Positions 29,238 to 41,185 of a stretch of DNA of 51,166 nt are shown here, piece by piece. Numbering within the stretch: position 1 is the first letter of the stretch; each line of letters opens with the position of its first letter. The stretch covers positions 215,001 to 266,166 of the forward strand of contig LUCW03000001.1 in assembly GCA_001586965.3 (NCBI GenBank). The letters are read 5' to 3'. This DNA is from Sphaeroforma sirkka (lineage: Eukaryota > Opisthokonta > Ichthyosporea > Ichthyophonida). The translations under genes were made by a program, and so were the position numbers. A model generated the notes under the pieces. It was not told the DNA's origin, did not search any database, and saw only the letters and a program-made list of their open reading frames with translations.

Positions 29238-30687
29238 ATGAATAACTGTGATAAAAGTGATCACGATGAGTGTATTGCAATCAGTGACTTTATGAGCGAG
29301 TTAACTCTGATTAGATCTCATGAAGGGGATAAAATTTCAGAACCAGAGATGGACAAACTACTCGAGATGAGTGGGATTCCTAACTTACAATTGAGTTAGT
29401 ATATTTAACAAAAGACATGTTCGCGAGCACAAACATACCATAGGTACAGTACTTAATATCACTCGTACAAGAACTGCTCAGACAGACAGACGCAACAGAG
29501 GTATCGCGCACTGCACGCAATAATATACGTAGTTCCAAAAAAAACTCTGGAAGGACTTCACTGATGTGGAAGACTACAATATATTAATCATTTGACAACC
29601 TGCGTCGCACTCCAGTAGACTATCTACTAGAGAAGTGGCTCAACGACTTCTACGACACTTGTATGAATGTTGAGGTCCGAGCAGCACGATTGCGTCGCAC
29701 AATGTTTGAGTTCGAGAAGCATTACAAGAGCACTGAGAGAGAGTCCATCAATTGGTAATTCCTCAAGGCATCACGTTACCAAGTGCTAGTCATATACAGC
29801 CTGCAAGCGAAGACAGATAAACCGATCAAGGCTCAAACAAAACAAAACTGGATGGACACTTGTCTGATATTTCGGAGAAAGTATTTCATGATCAGACAGG
29901 CAACCATAATACAAGCCAACCGCAAGCGTGGCAACAAGCGAGCGAGAAACACAACCGTCCTGACCAGAGAGTCACTAGTCCAAGAGTGGACATACCTCCA
30001 GGGGGTCTGCCCAGAGGGGGGTGTACCAAGAAGGGGTGGACAACAAGGAGGACAAGGCAGAGGCCGTCCCATAGGACAGGCTACTGACACCCCAGCACCG
30101 CGAGGACCAAGACCTTGCCCACACTACGGTTTAAACCCTTCACCACATGCGTTCAGCAAATGCCCCAATAAAGGCGAAAGCAACCGCCTAAAGGCAGAAG
30201 CTCGAGCAGCGCAGCAATCTCAACCCGTCCATATCGACCAGTTGGCTATTATAAATGGCAACAAGGTACAAGAGATAGATGAGGATCTATGAAAAGCTTA
30301 GTGGTCTGAGGCTAACATGATAAACATGGTAGACATTTTGAATGCACACACTGATAAAGAAACGCGGTTGATAAATGCAAATGATATTGCTTACACGCCC
30401 ATTTCCTAATCCACGAGACCAAAGATTGCACATAGACATACAAATCAATGGAACTACATACAACGCACTAGTGGATTCAGGAGCACAACGCTCTTGTATG
30501 GATCGCAATGTCGTAACTGAACTATACTTGTCCGTAAAAGCACAACCTGACTACATCCAGCTAGCACAGATGCAAGAGTGCAACGCACAGGTTCTACAGA
30601 AGTATATGATATAAATTACGGCAGTAGAAAAACGTCCAACTGCTTTGAGGTACTCGACCTCCCAAACAAACAAAAATGCCAATTTTA

Positions 30688-31398
30688 AGTGGAAATACTC
30701 TAAATGTACATGGTCTACACGGGAAAGTCACTAAATATACAAACAGATTTACGGGTATGTTTTCTAATTGCCCAATCAAAATCGCTAAATTTGGTTTTCA
30801 ATTCCTTTCTCAAACTTTTCGAACAAAAAATTTGAAAAGTACATTTAGAGACTTTTTTTATGTACATTTTGTGCCTTTCCATTGCTGTTATTTTTGGGTT
30901 TAGGGAAAATTTTGATCCCGTGGAATCAAAGGAATGGACATTAGAACCTGGCGATTGTTACATTGTATTAAGTAACGCTACAGATATTATTTTAGATAGT
31001 ATGCCAACTCCTGCTAGTGCTGATTCATATAGTAAGATGGAAATACAATTCTCATATGGTCCTGTAAAAGAGCACCATCGACCATGTGAGTTGCACACTA
31101 GGCAGTGATATAAGCTTGAATGAAGTAGCATATACAAACAACAAATAATAAAAGACAGCATAACCTTCCTCAACAAATTTATCCGTCAAAAAATGATATA
31201 GCTAAAGGCTCTTTAATTTCAATTTAACAAATTTTGCACGATAAAGTCACTAAATGTACATAAAATAATTGGAATAGTCGCTAAATGTACATTTCTACAT
31301 ATTTGATCAATATTTCAGTACGTTTTCATCGAGAAAAAGGATGAATGTACATATAGTGACTTTTCCGCATTTTCAATGTACATTTAGCGACTTTGTTC
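30688..31398. mobile_element. Non-autonomous DNA transposon (hAT-like?) with 8-bp target duplication
   Basis: A 711-bp insertion in the Gypsy element between protease and reverse transcriptase. CAATTTTA occurs at both edges (30680-30687 and 31399-31406), an exact 8-bp target duplication. The ends are imperfect inverted repeats of about 50 bases built from the word AGTC(A/G)CTAAATGTACAT, with further subterminal copies near 31245 and 31275. Eight-base duplications point to the hAT or P superfamilies. No transposase is recognised; a short open stretch (about 30900-31106) is of unknown nature. Confidence 0.8.
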
Positions 31399-32183
31399 CA
31401 ATTTTATTAGGAATATTTTTTTTACCATACTTAGGCATAAACCTAGCAGGGATAATCAATCCACTGATATAAATAGATGCTAAATAGGAATTACTTCTCA
31501 CGCCACATGAAGAAGACCATGAACATGAACAAGAAGGATTCAGAGAATCACTTTTGGACTTGTTGGGGCCAAATTGGTCAGATTCCCCCAGATGTCCACT
31601 ACAATCTACCAGGATCAGTAGTGGAGATACCAAGTCAGGAGGTCAAAGCTAAAAACATTCGTCATGCTAAAGTGAACTTTGCTCCACACAAATACATACC
31701 ACAAACAGATGTCAATGTTCAGAAATGGGTCAAAGATGGCCTCACACATATACAAACGAACAACACCCACACAAGTGAATCTACCATTACTATCTACAGA
31801 GAAATTTGAACAGACGGGTCTGTTAAAGAAAGTACGCACATGTTTAGACTTAAGATAATTAAATTATCAACATGAACAAGATAAATTCGTATTACCAAAA
31901 ATAAAGGAAGTACTCCACGACCTACAAGGTGCAAAGTTCTTTTCCAAATTGGACCTATCTGGGGTTTTTTACCCCTTTCGAGTACACGAAAATAGCCAAA
32001 ACTTCTTTACCTTTTGATGGAGAGGGGCACAATACTCATTCAAGTCTGCTCCGTTTGGACTACACTCGCTAACAGCACAACTCCAACGAGCGATGGCCAA
32101 CCTCCTCATTGACATTAAAGGAGTACAAGTATACGTAGATGACATAGTCATTCCAGTATGACAGAAGAAGACATAGACAAACA

Positions 32184-32669
32184 TGCGAGACTACAGGTCT
32201 CAGGTCAGATTTTACAGCAAGAATCCACCTTTAATTTATGAAAGTCATCAGAGTTAGCTCACTCCCGAGAGCTAATCAAGTTGCTCAAATCACTCTCAAG
32301 AGTTGACTTATTGCTTAACCGACTTCCGAGAGCAGATTAAGTTTCTCAACCGATTCCCGAGAGTGGATTAAGCCTGTCAACCGCAGCATATTAATAATAG
32401 CTGCGGTTCTATGTGAGTCAGGACCTATGCGGAAAGGTATCATGTGATCAGCGTGAGATTTAGTTGCAGAGAAGTTGAAATAGAAAAGCATCGAAGTGTT
32501 AAAGTGTTCCGCATAAGGTTTTTCATACTGACCATATGAGCTTTTACCCTGATCAGCCCAAGCGGCTGAACATTAGCACAAACACCTTAGGCATAAAACC
32601 AAAGGTGAAGTCAGAAATAAATACATACATTTACACTTTATTTAAAGTCTACTACATTGCACTCTAACA
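32184..32669 (+). repeat. Copia family-A solo LTR inside Gypsy reverse transcriptase
   Basis: 486 bp, starting TGCGAGACTACAGG and ending CTCTAACA, nearly the same as 24041-24558. Flanks AAACA and AATCA are an almost matching 5-bp duplication. Gypsy reverse-transcriptase sequence lies on both sides (YVDDI to the left, LGVKVTTKGLKTDPEK to the right), proving insertion after the Gypsy arrived. Confidence 0.88.
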
Positions 32670-35646
32670 AATCAGTACGTGAAAAAAGACTGAACGCTGG
32701 CAACTTCAGGCTAAACCACAAGTGTGCGTTTGCAGTCAAAACGTCAATATACTAGGCGTCAAAGTCACAACGAAAGGGCTCAAAACAGACCCCGAAAAAC
32801 AGAAACGCATGATTGACTGGCCACTGCCAAGAACCAAACGTGACCTACATCGAGCAGTTGAACTAGCAAACTACATGCGAGACCAGACACCTCAGTTTGC
32901 ACACAAAACGAACCACTTCCGCAATCTCATAAAAGGGAAAATGTATCAGAATATAGCCAATCTTTGGACTCCTGAGCTCATCAAGAAATGGGAAGAAATC
33001 AAAGATGCCATTGCATGCTCAGCAACTTTGGCGTGCTAGTAGATGGAGTACCGTTTGAGATCATGAACGACGCAAGTAACTATGGCATTGGAGGATGTTT
33101 GTTCCAAATTGTAGATAGAGCCAGTAGAGATATACTCTATTTCTCATAAGGTCTCAACCCTGCACAACAGAGATAAGGGACAAATACTAAAAGAGTTACT
33201 AGCACTAGTATACAGCCTGTAATACTTTTCAGAATACATCAAAGGAGGCGATATAACATTGTGGACAGATCACAAAGCGTTATGCCAGATGAACAAGCAG
33301 CAAGCACTGCATCCCATGCTCGCAAAATGGATAGCAAAAACATTCCATCACTCTTTCACTATCATACACGTACCAGGCAAAAATAATGAAGTTGCTGACA
33401 GATTGTCACGTTTATACGAAGACACATTCAACATCAAAACATCAAATGTGTCGAAGGAAGCCAAAAAGCACATACACAATGGTCAAGGATACACTGATCT
33501 AGAAACAAACATGCCCATACTGATATCTGCCATAGACTGGAAACTACATCCATGGTTCTTTCAAGATGCAGAACGCCTGTTTGGAAAATTCACCATCCAT
33601 TTATTTGCAGCCGCACACAATGCACAGACAGCAAAGTTCTTTACCAATGAACAGAACGCACTACTACAAAAGTGGGCAGATGAAATGAAAGCTTGGGCGA
33701 ATCCTCCTAATACCAGACGTGTTATACCAAGTCATAGAAGAAGCCACGAGCATTACACTAGGTGTTCATTATTACCCAAACGCAACGTGGTTCTCCAAAT
33801 TCTTATCATTATTTCAACAAGACCCGATGGTAGTCGAGAACACATACAACACGTTCCTAAAGTACGGCACAACAGCTTGTGGCAAAACACCATGGAGGAT
33901 TCCATTAGTAGCCAAAATAGGCACAAAGTCACCCTACTTTGATCAAAAACTAGCACACCCCGCAGTAAATATTGCACCCGTACACATTGCGGACGAGTTA
34001 GCAGAGCTAGACACAGTCATCTATGAGGACAGAGCCACATATTAGCTCAATACCACACAGTGGGTCACTACACTGTCGAAGAAACAGTGAACAAACTCAC
34101 AATAGATGGCCACGCATGGTCCCACCAGAAGGAACATGCCAACTAATACATTGAGGGCTGTGTACCATGTCTCAAGAACAAAATTCACAAGAAGGAATTC
34201 CACCCTTTACAATCAGTATCAGCCACATTTCCAGGCGACAGGATACAAGTGGACACCATAGGTACCTTAATAGACTCGAATGCAACACATACGTCCTGGT
34301 ATGGCTCGATGTACACTCATCATATGCTATACTAAGACCTATGATGGACAAATCGCCAGCAACTGTTGCACGAACACTAGTTCCAATCATGTATGAACAT
34401 ATATTTCCTCAAGTCATACAGACAGATCAGGGCACAAAATACTTGAATGACATACTCGCGAAAATCATTGAGCAAGCACCGTCACAACACTTTAATTGAA
34501 GCAAATGAGCGCTCACTCAGAGACCTCATTCCTTTACCACGGCAATTTGTTGAACAAAATCCAGGCAACTGGTGCTCACGCCTTCCATTTGTCCAAATGG
34601 GCCACAGCCTCTGTTAATCACGCAGACACAAATCACCACGTTTCAATGTGTACTATGGACGACGACAAACCCAACTCACCAATTATGACACAACAGTCAG
34701 TGCACCAGGTACAACAATACCATGAGAGGCACGACTGAAGAATCTCGAAGAGTCAATACAACCACAACTAGACGCCAATGTGGCACAATATCAAGAAAAA
34801 AAATGCGCGCAGCATTTGATCGATAATGCCAAGAGAAGTATGTACACTTTCAAAAAGGGGACATTGTGATGGTTCGTTACCTAGGTGAAATGAATAAAAT
34901 GTACGGAGGACCACACAAGATAGCAAGCAAAGAGGGCAACGGATATTTTGTCCGCAACCACGATGGAACTAAAGCCCCCGAATATCCTAACTCGGTCAAT
35001 GATGAGCTAATTAGTTTAGTCAAGAAGGCTAGCGAGCCCGAAGAATTCACTACCAACAGTCAAGTCTAACCATCAGAAGAGACTCAATTCTCTTCGATAC
35101 TTAACCACAGAGAATCCATAAGAGGTGGTGAAGCCCAGGACTACCTACTGCAATGGACAAATGGAGCACGCACCTGGACACATGAATTAGACATCGCAGA
35201 TCCAGATATTCTTACGATATACAGACAAGCATAAACGACGCAAGCGAAGGCAATCCAGGCCGAAGAAGTCAACAGCAACATGCACTGATGAACGATCAGC
35301 GAGCAACAGGCAGCTCACGAGGCGGGGGACTCAGCCAGGTTTCACTGACTACGAAGGACACTCCCACTTTTTTCACCTTGAAGCATGATCTGCCTACATA
35401 CCAGTGGGATAAGGACCACAGACTTGTTGAGAGCCACCGTTGAGATACGTTTTCCTAAGCCAAGTTGACATCAACCGAGAGAGCACAGGACAAGACTGAT
35501 TCCGATGAGCGTGGTAGAGTACTCCTGTTATTTAGTATAAATTAATTCAATAAGGACTAGATTATCTAGAGAATGGTGTTTTTGTACAAGGAAAAAATTG
35601 TCACTTTCTACTCCTACGCAGGCTGAGAAGCATAAAGTAGGGGAGC

Positions 35647-35860
35647 TGTAGCATCCAGGAGCCAGATTATCAGAAAAGCCAATCCTAAACCCAAAACCCA
35701 GGATTGTCAAATACAGAGATTTGGATCTAGGATTCAATATTTTTGATCTTAGAGTGATCGGAAATATAGCGGGAATACCGGTAGATGATACCCGGGACTC
35801 CCGCGTGAGAGAGAAACACTTAAGTAAATATTGAGTCTAGTTTAGAAAATACTAAATACA
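35647..35860 (+). repeat. Candidate 3' LTR of the plus-strand Gypsy
   Basis: Starts TGTAGCATCCAGGAG directly after a purine run (AAAGTAGGGGAG, polypurine-tract-like) and ends ACTAAATACA, so it has the TG...CA form. No second copy exists in the window, so assignment rests on position and ends only. Confidence 0.45.
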
Positions 35861-37002
35861 AATGAAGACTCAATGCGAGCCCTTCAGCCTAGGACTTTAC
35901 CTAGCTGAGAGATTCGCACTCGAGAAGATGTCTATTGTTTCCTTTGATCGTATCTTTCGGTTAATCTCAAAATCTACACAACAAATGTACAACCGCTATC
36001 GCACCACCAGACACTACGAACAGCAGTACATTTCTCTAAATTGAGAATAGCGATTTCCAAACAGACGCAAGGACAACATCGACAACGGAAGATATGCTTA
36101 GCCAACGAGCCCAGCCAACTGTGACACAAAAAGTCGAGCAACTCAGAACAACTACAAATAACTCCATCGTCAACGCAACAACCTACTGAGAGCGAAGAAA
36201 ACACCGGTGAATTCGAGGCTCCCGCAGCGACTACCAAAACACAACACGATCTCAAAGCAACCATAGCTAAAAGGACGGCAGAAGGTCGCCAAATCTCTCG
36301 AGAACTGCAAGACCTTGCGATAGATGATAGTAATGTCAACTGGTACCACGACAGCCGCCGTAAAAGACGGATCTCCCACCCAGCACTAGTCAAATTGTTG
36401 ATTCAGCAACTTCAGCAATGAAACCGAAAACATACAAAGGTACATATGAAATGCCAAACGCAGCCGATTGAGAGAAATCAACACGTTCTGAGATGAAGAG
36501 CTTGGTGATACAGCGGAAGGCATTCACTCTGGCTGACAACAGACCACGGGAAAATTACTATTCCCCCCTCGATGGGTATTCAAGGCAAAAACGAATGAAT
36601 CAGGACAAGTCACACGACTGAAATCACGTCTGAACGTAGCAGCAATCAACGCAAAACAGGGAATCGATTACGATGAAAGCTATGCTCCAGTAGTAGCCAA
36701 GGAAACACCCAGGATCTCGCTAGCTCTTATAGCACACTAAGACATGGACATTCGACAATACGACAATGCATCCTCGGCCTACCTCACTCAAGAACTGGAT
36801 ACCTCTAGCTACCTGCGAGTACCGCAAGGATACGACCTCGTTGAATATCTACTTAATCTGTCCCAGAGACATTTATATGAAAGGCACAAACAAGGAGACA
36901 CAAAGGTCGTTTGTCGACTTGCCCGTTGTGTATACAGCCTACCACATAGCCAGCACTGGTTTAAAACTATTCTTCGTTTTACTATACTCCACCATTGTAA
37001 AC
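35861..37002 (+). mobile_element. Copia-type remnant: linker and reverse transcriptase
   Basis: Broken Copia pol sequence. After a diverged linker comes the classic Copia reverse-transcriptase opening (RWVFKAKTNESGQVTRLKSR, then GIDYDESYAPVV) followed by DMDIRQYDNASSAYLTQEL and YLRVPQGYD, matching the family pattern of an Asp-containing first catalytic block and the QPPGY-like motif. It probably belongs to the same Copia copy as 27437-29237, split by the Gypsy insertion. It carries several breaks and is cut by the LTR at 37003. Confidence 0.8.
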
Positions 37003-37444
37003 TGGTAGAGTGCAATGTGATAGACTTTAAATAATGTGCAAATGAATCTTAAGAGTGGCGCGTTCGAAAGAATTTATTTATAATCTCACCCTCATTTATA
37101 TACCGATGGTGTTTGTATTACTGTTTAACCACTTGGGTTGGCCAGGGTGAAAACTCATTTGATCAGCATGAGGAATCTTATGCAGAACACTTTACTACTC
37201 TGATATAATGTCTAGAAATAAAGATATCATTCTCTGTTACGTACACTCAGTCTCTGATCTTGGCTCTTGGTTAGCCGGTGGCCCGTGCCTTTCAAAATAA
37301 TAATCTGAAAAGAAGTCTCAAATTACTATTACATTCTCTCGGGCTGACAGACCTATATTTATATTAATTTGAGAACAATTCCCAAATTACTCTCGGGACG
37401 ACGTAATACGTTAATCACGTATTTAGATATCCTGTAGTCTCTCA
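37003..37444 (-). repeat. Copia family-A LTR, diverged, minus orientation
   Basis: The right end (TGTAGTCTCTCA) and left end (TGGTAGAGTGCAATGT) match the family-A LTR reversed, with TTTATATACC and CTCTCGGG words inside. The middle is much altered. It is opposite in direction to the Copia piece on its left, so it is a separate insertion. No clear target duplication is seen. Confidence 0.75.
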
Positions 37445-39332
37445 TAATGCGTACAAGTAGGTGCGTGCCTTCTGTTACAAAACCATTAGGGGTCAATTGG
37501 TACATAACATACCCACATTTCTCGTCGGCACATTTCTTGATTTGTTTGTACGTCGGGTACTTCGGCTCGACATGCGCCTTCTTGATAGGGTGTGTATTCT
37601 GAGTAGTATCTCGAGGGCGTGTCTGTGTGTCTTTCTCGTTTGAGGTCTGCCTAGATACAAATTTGCCGATCTGCTCTCGCGGTTTTTTATATAGTATCCG
37701 CCTTTTCCCGAGAGGCTACTCGTCCGGCTCATCGGACAAGTCTGGGGCCATTCGAAGTTTGATCGGTTCCAGTAATTCATCCATAACATTACGATCAATC
37801 TTTGGGAAGTTAAACCTAATCCCAGCTGTTCTCCCACAATATCCATCGCCAGTCTTATATCAATGTTATCTGGTAAGTTCGTAAGTTCAAACGTACAACC
37901 CTCAGTAGTAGCTGTCCCGTATTGGATCTTCATTGCGCGTCTTACCCAAGCGTGGGGTCCGAAAAGCTTTGCCTGCCAAATAAATGTAGCCATTCTTAGC
38001 CTATCTGCGGATACCTGAGTGATGACTGACCGGGTTGCCCCCGTGTCAATAGAAGTAACATATACACGGTTGTCGACAGGAATAATTTAATTTTCACTAC
38101 AAATATCCTTGTTACCGTACGACCAAACGACATGCACATGTTCGTTTCAACTTCTTAACCTTCTGGTACTTGCTCGTCTTCCATCAACTCATCGTCACTC
38201 TGCACATACTACTCGTCGGCCAAGTCATGAATATGCGTAAATTCGGTCGCCCCCGTTTCAGCTAGTAATTTATCAGACAGGGTTTTAGGGTTTCCCTGTG
38301 TCGCACGCGTCGATGTGCCCGTTGCCGATGGACATTGTGAAATAGCCCCACCATGTTGTACACGGCTACCCGTGTTGGTATGGGCCGGTAGTCGTTGTAA
38401 TTTAGAACCGGCTTGCATATCCTGGTCCTGGTGATTCCTCTTCATCTTTTCTGGTAAGTGCGGACATCGGTGGCGTTGCAGCTTGTCACAAAATAAATTT
38501 CTAGCCTTGATTGTGCTGTTACTGTGGAGACCTATCCACTCTACAAAACGCATTAAAAGAACATTTTGCCGACGACGACAGATTCTGGGGGTGGTGTCTG
38601 TCCATCGCTTAAAGTGCAAATCCGCTGGTCCAAGAGAAAATAATTATACTGGAAGATTTCACCACAGCAATCGAGTCCTGAGTATAACTTAAATAGCCAA
38701 AGTCGGTCGGTATCTCCGCAGTTATTGGAATTGCTGGTGCTCAACTTTGAGCATATTTCAACATCCGCTCTCTGCGAGTAATATGCACATTATCGTAATG
38801 TGCAGCTTAAAGTATCGGTTTGGTGTGGCCAATTTTTTTTTGCGTTTCACTGGACAATTCGCGTTGTCTCGTCCAACCCGCTGTTAGGTAACTGGCCAGT
38901 TGCTGTCGTGCATTCCTGCATTGAGCATTGACGATCTCTTTGAGATCGCGATGTCGTTGCTACCTGTTGCTCAAGATAATCAACTCCGGATGCCGTCTGA
39001 ACTATCATTAACAGTGGACACATCAGTATTCGCTATTGAGGAAAGTTTAAGAAGTTGACGGAGTTGTGTTCCACGAATTTCCGTGGGCTTCTGCACATGC
39101 GTCAGCGTTCTCAAGTGTCCATATCGATCAGAAGTTTATTCCGGATGTTGTACGACCTCATCCAACGTAGAAAGCGAGTTGGTTGGACTTCCAAAGCCAA
39201 AAGTTATGCCTTTTCTTCATCATCAAATGTCGGATCGAGAGAAAATACTATCTCCACCTTAGCAAAGATTAAAGGTAATCGACAATGAACTGCGAGTAGC
39301 CGGATAGCCAATCACAAGCTTGTTTGTCTACC
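37445..39332 (-). mobile_element. Gypsy-like gag-protease remnant, minus strand
   Basis: Read right to left: gag-like basic and Gln/Thr-rich frames (about 39250-38210) with a degenerate knuckle (LFCDKLQRHRCPHL, about 38480), then an aspartic protease with SIDTGATRSVIT (about 38055-38015) and downstream pol-like sequence to 37493. Old and broken. It has no LTR of its own in view and is bounded by a Copia LTR on the left and a family-B LTR on the right. Confidence 0.7.
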
Positions 39333-39778
39333 TGTAAACTTCGATAGATATTTTTATGTTTTAAAATGTTTAATAAACTAATATACAATTTAAGCCAGTT
39401 AGGATTTAGCAGTGGTAGCTTGTGTAAGTATGATTGGGACTGCCTCTTGGTAAGAGCCTTAATATTCTCGATTACACAGGACGTACCTCCAGCTGTTCTT
39501 TATCGAATACCTTTCACTAGAAGTACTAAGTGTTCATGACCACATGCCTAATTTGTAGTTAGACATAAGAACGTAAGTCAAGTTAATACAATAGCTAACA
39601 TAAATAAAGTTCCATCTGACGAAAAGTTAAAAAAAGAAAAAGACTTATTGGATTTTGGAGATTGGCGGGAAGACCAGAACCTGTAAGTAGTAGTTCAGAG
39701 ATTATGAAATTTAGTTTATAATATTCTACATCTACTATCGTCTCAAATAGGTCCAATTAAATGAGTCATACCAAACAC
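39333..39778 (+). repeat. Older family-B LTR, left part, split by a younger element
   Basis: Starts TGTAAACTTCGATAG and runs in the same sense as 26173-26770 for 446 bases. It then stops where a reverse-oriented family-B LTR begins (TGTAGAAATACGG at 39779). Its right part should lie beyond the window, on the far side of the element that split it. Confidence 0.85.
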
Positions 39779-40377
39779 TGTAGAAATACGGCCTCCGGTC
39801 AGTCTAAAATATCAAGATCAATTGAGATAATACATTGGTTTTTTTATTTGTATTTTAAATAATTTAGTACAAGCTCTTTTTCCAATATTTCCAAAGTGTT
39901 CTAAATTCACTTTGATGGCTCCAATAGCCTGAGTATTTGGTATGACTCGTCTACTTGGACCTATTTGAGACATTAGTAGATGTAGGATATTATAAACTAA
40001 ATTTTATAATCTCCGAACTACTACTTATAGATTTTGGTCCTCCCGCCAATCTCCAAAATCCAATAAGTCTTTTTTTTTTTTTTTAACTTTTCTTCAGATG
40101 GAACTTTATTTATATCAGCTAATGTATTAACGTGACTTACGTTATTATGTCTATTTACAAATTAGGTAAGTGGTCCTGAACACTTAGTACTTCTAGTGAA
40201 AATTATTCAATAAAGAACAGCTAGAGGTACGCCCTGTGTGATCGAGGATATTTAGGCTCTTAACAAGAGGCAGTCCCGATCATTCTTACACAAGCTACCA
40301 CTGCTAAATCCTAACTGACTAAATTGTATTTTAGTTTAATATAGTTTGAAACCTAGTAATTTCCATCGAAGTTTACA
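39779..40377 (+). repeat. 5' LTR of family-B Gypsy copy 1
   Basis: 599 bp in coding orientation, TGTAGAAATACGG...GAAGTTTACA. Gag follows on the same strand 80 bases later. After the LTR, no stretch matching a tRNA 3' end is obvious, so the priming site is not identified. Confidence 0.9.
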
Positions 40378-41109
40378 TATTTTTTCAGTTAAATAGTAGT
40401 TACAGTAGTGTACTGCTTCTAGACTGTCTGACATCGATTTACTATCCAGCAAATACTATGGCTAAGGGTACTTCTAAAGGCAAGGGAGCCGCTAGCTCTA
40501 AGCCTGCTAAGCCTGCCGAGGTTCCTGAGGTCCCTGTGGAAACACCTAGCCTGTCTGGAGTTGAGCCTGCCGAGGATACTGTTGGGGAAGCAAATTCTGA
40601 GGTTGGTACAGAGGATTATTCTGAGGATGACTCGTCGGATCCTAAAGCCTTGGAAGAAGAGGTATCTACTACCGCGGAAAGGCTCGCCAGCGTCCGTGTA
40701 TCACCTAGGAGTGAAGCTCAGGACCCCAGCTTGCCCCCCCTGACCACGTGCCGTCAAATATTGGGGATAAACGTCGAAAGGCTGGAAAATTCGTGGATAC
40801 GAATGTCGGGGGGGCATTATAACTCCACATCTAAAGGACACTCCAGCACAAATCCGGCGTGAAAAGGAAGTATTGGACCTGTCCGAAAATTTCGGTTTCG
40901 CCATCGATGGAGAAGCCATTCCATTCAGCTCAAATCTTGGGGCCGAAGCTGAGGACGCCATAACTCGACAACGAGTGGTTGGATCCTCTCAATCTCGACG
41001 CCAATTGAACCGCACTGAAGCGCTCTTGAAGGAGCTAGCGGCAGCAGCAGTTGTGGACCTCTCTATCGTGTCCCACTTGGCTGATATTCTTCCTATACCG
41101 AAGAAGAAG

Positions 41110-41185
41110 AAAAATTCGGGCCGGGTTTCGAACCCGAGACCTACTGGTTTACCAGCCAGTATGTTTACCACTAAGCCAATTACCA
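41110..41185 (-). other. tRNA-Thr-like (pol III) sequence, antisense within gag of copy 1
   Basis: On the strand opposite to gag lies an A-box-like TGGCTTAGTGG (41178-41168), a perfect 5-bp anticodon-type stem ACTGG/CCAGT around CTGGTAAA, a T-arm TCGGG-TTCGAAA-CCCGG with B-box GGTTCGAAACC (41134-41124), and a T-run right after. The acceptor stem and D-stem do not pair well and the anticodon loop has 8 bases, so it is a tRNA-derived relic, not a working tRNA. The anticodon-like triplet is GGT. Confidence 0.65.

Larger units (their letters stand above)
29238..35860 (+). mobile_element. Gypsy-type retrotransposon remnant inserted in Copia
   Basis: Parts in order: gag (29238-30290, with a CPHY...H....C knuckle-like motif near 30115), aspartic protease (NALVDSGAQRS, about 30465), reverse transcriptase (about 31480-33040, YVDDI near 32128), RNase H (WTDHKALCQMNK, 33259 on), integrase (zinc motif with CVPC near 34165, catalytic core to about 34500), C-terminal region (FKKGDIVMVRYLGEMNK, about 34850) and a chromo-like YLLQWTNGARTW near 35145. 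It is broken many times. It is interrupted by a DNA transposon (30688-31398) and by a Copia solo LTR (32184-32669). Copia sequence on both sides shows it landed in a Copia element. Confidence 0.85.

Noticed and set aside
30860-31108. Transposase gene in the 711-bp DNA transposon
   Set aside because: The open stretch is short, shows no catalytic motif or zinc finger, and the element is too small to be autonomous.
41110-41185. A functional tRNA-Thr gene
   Set aside because: Acceptor and D stems do not pair and the anticodon loop has eight bases; it occurs inside both retroelement copies, so it is a relic or module and not a cellular tRNA gene.
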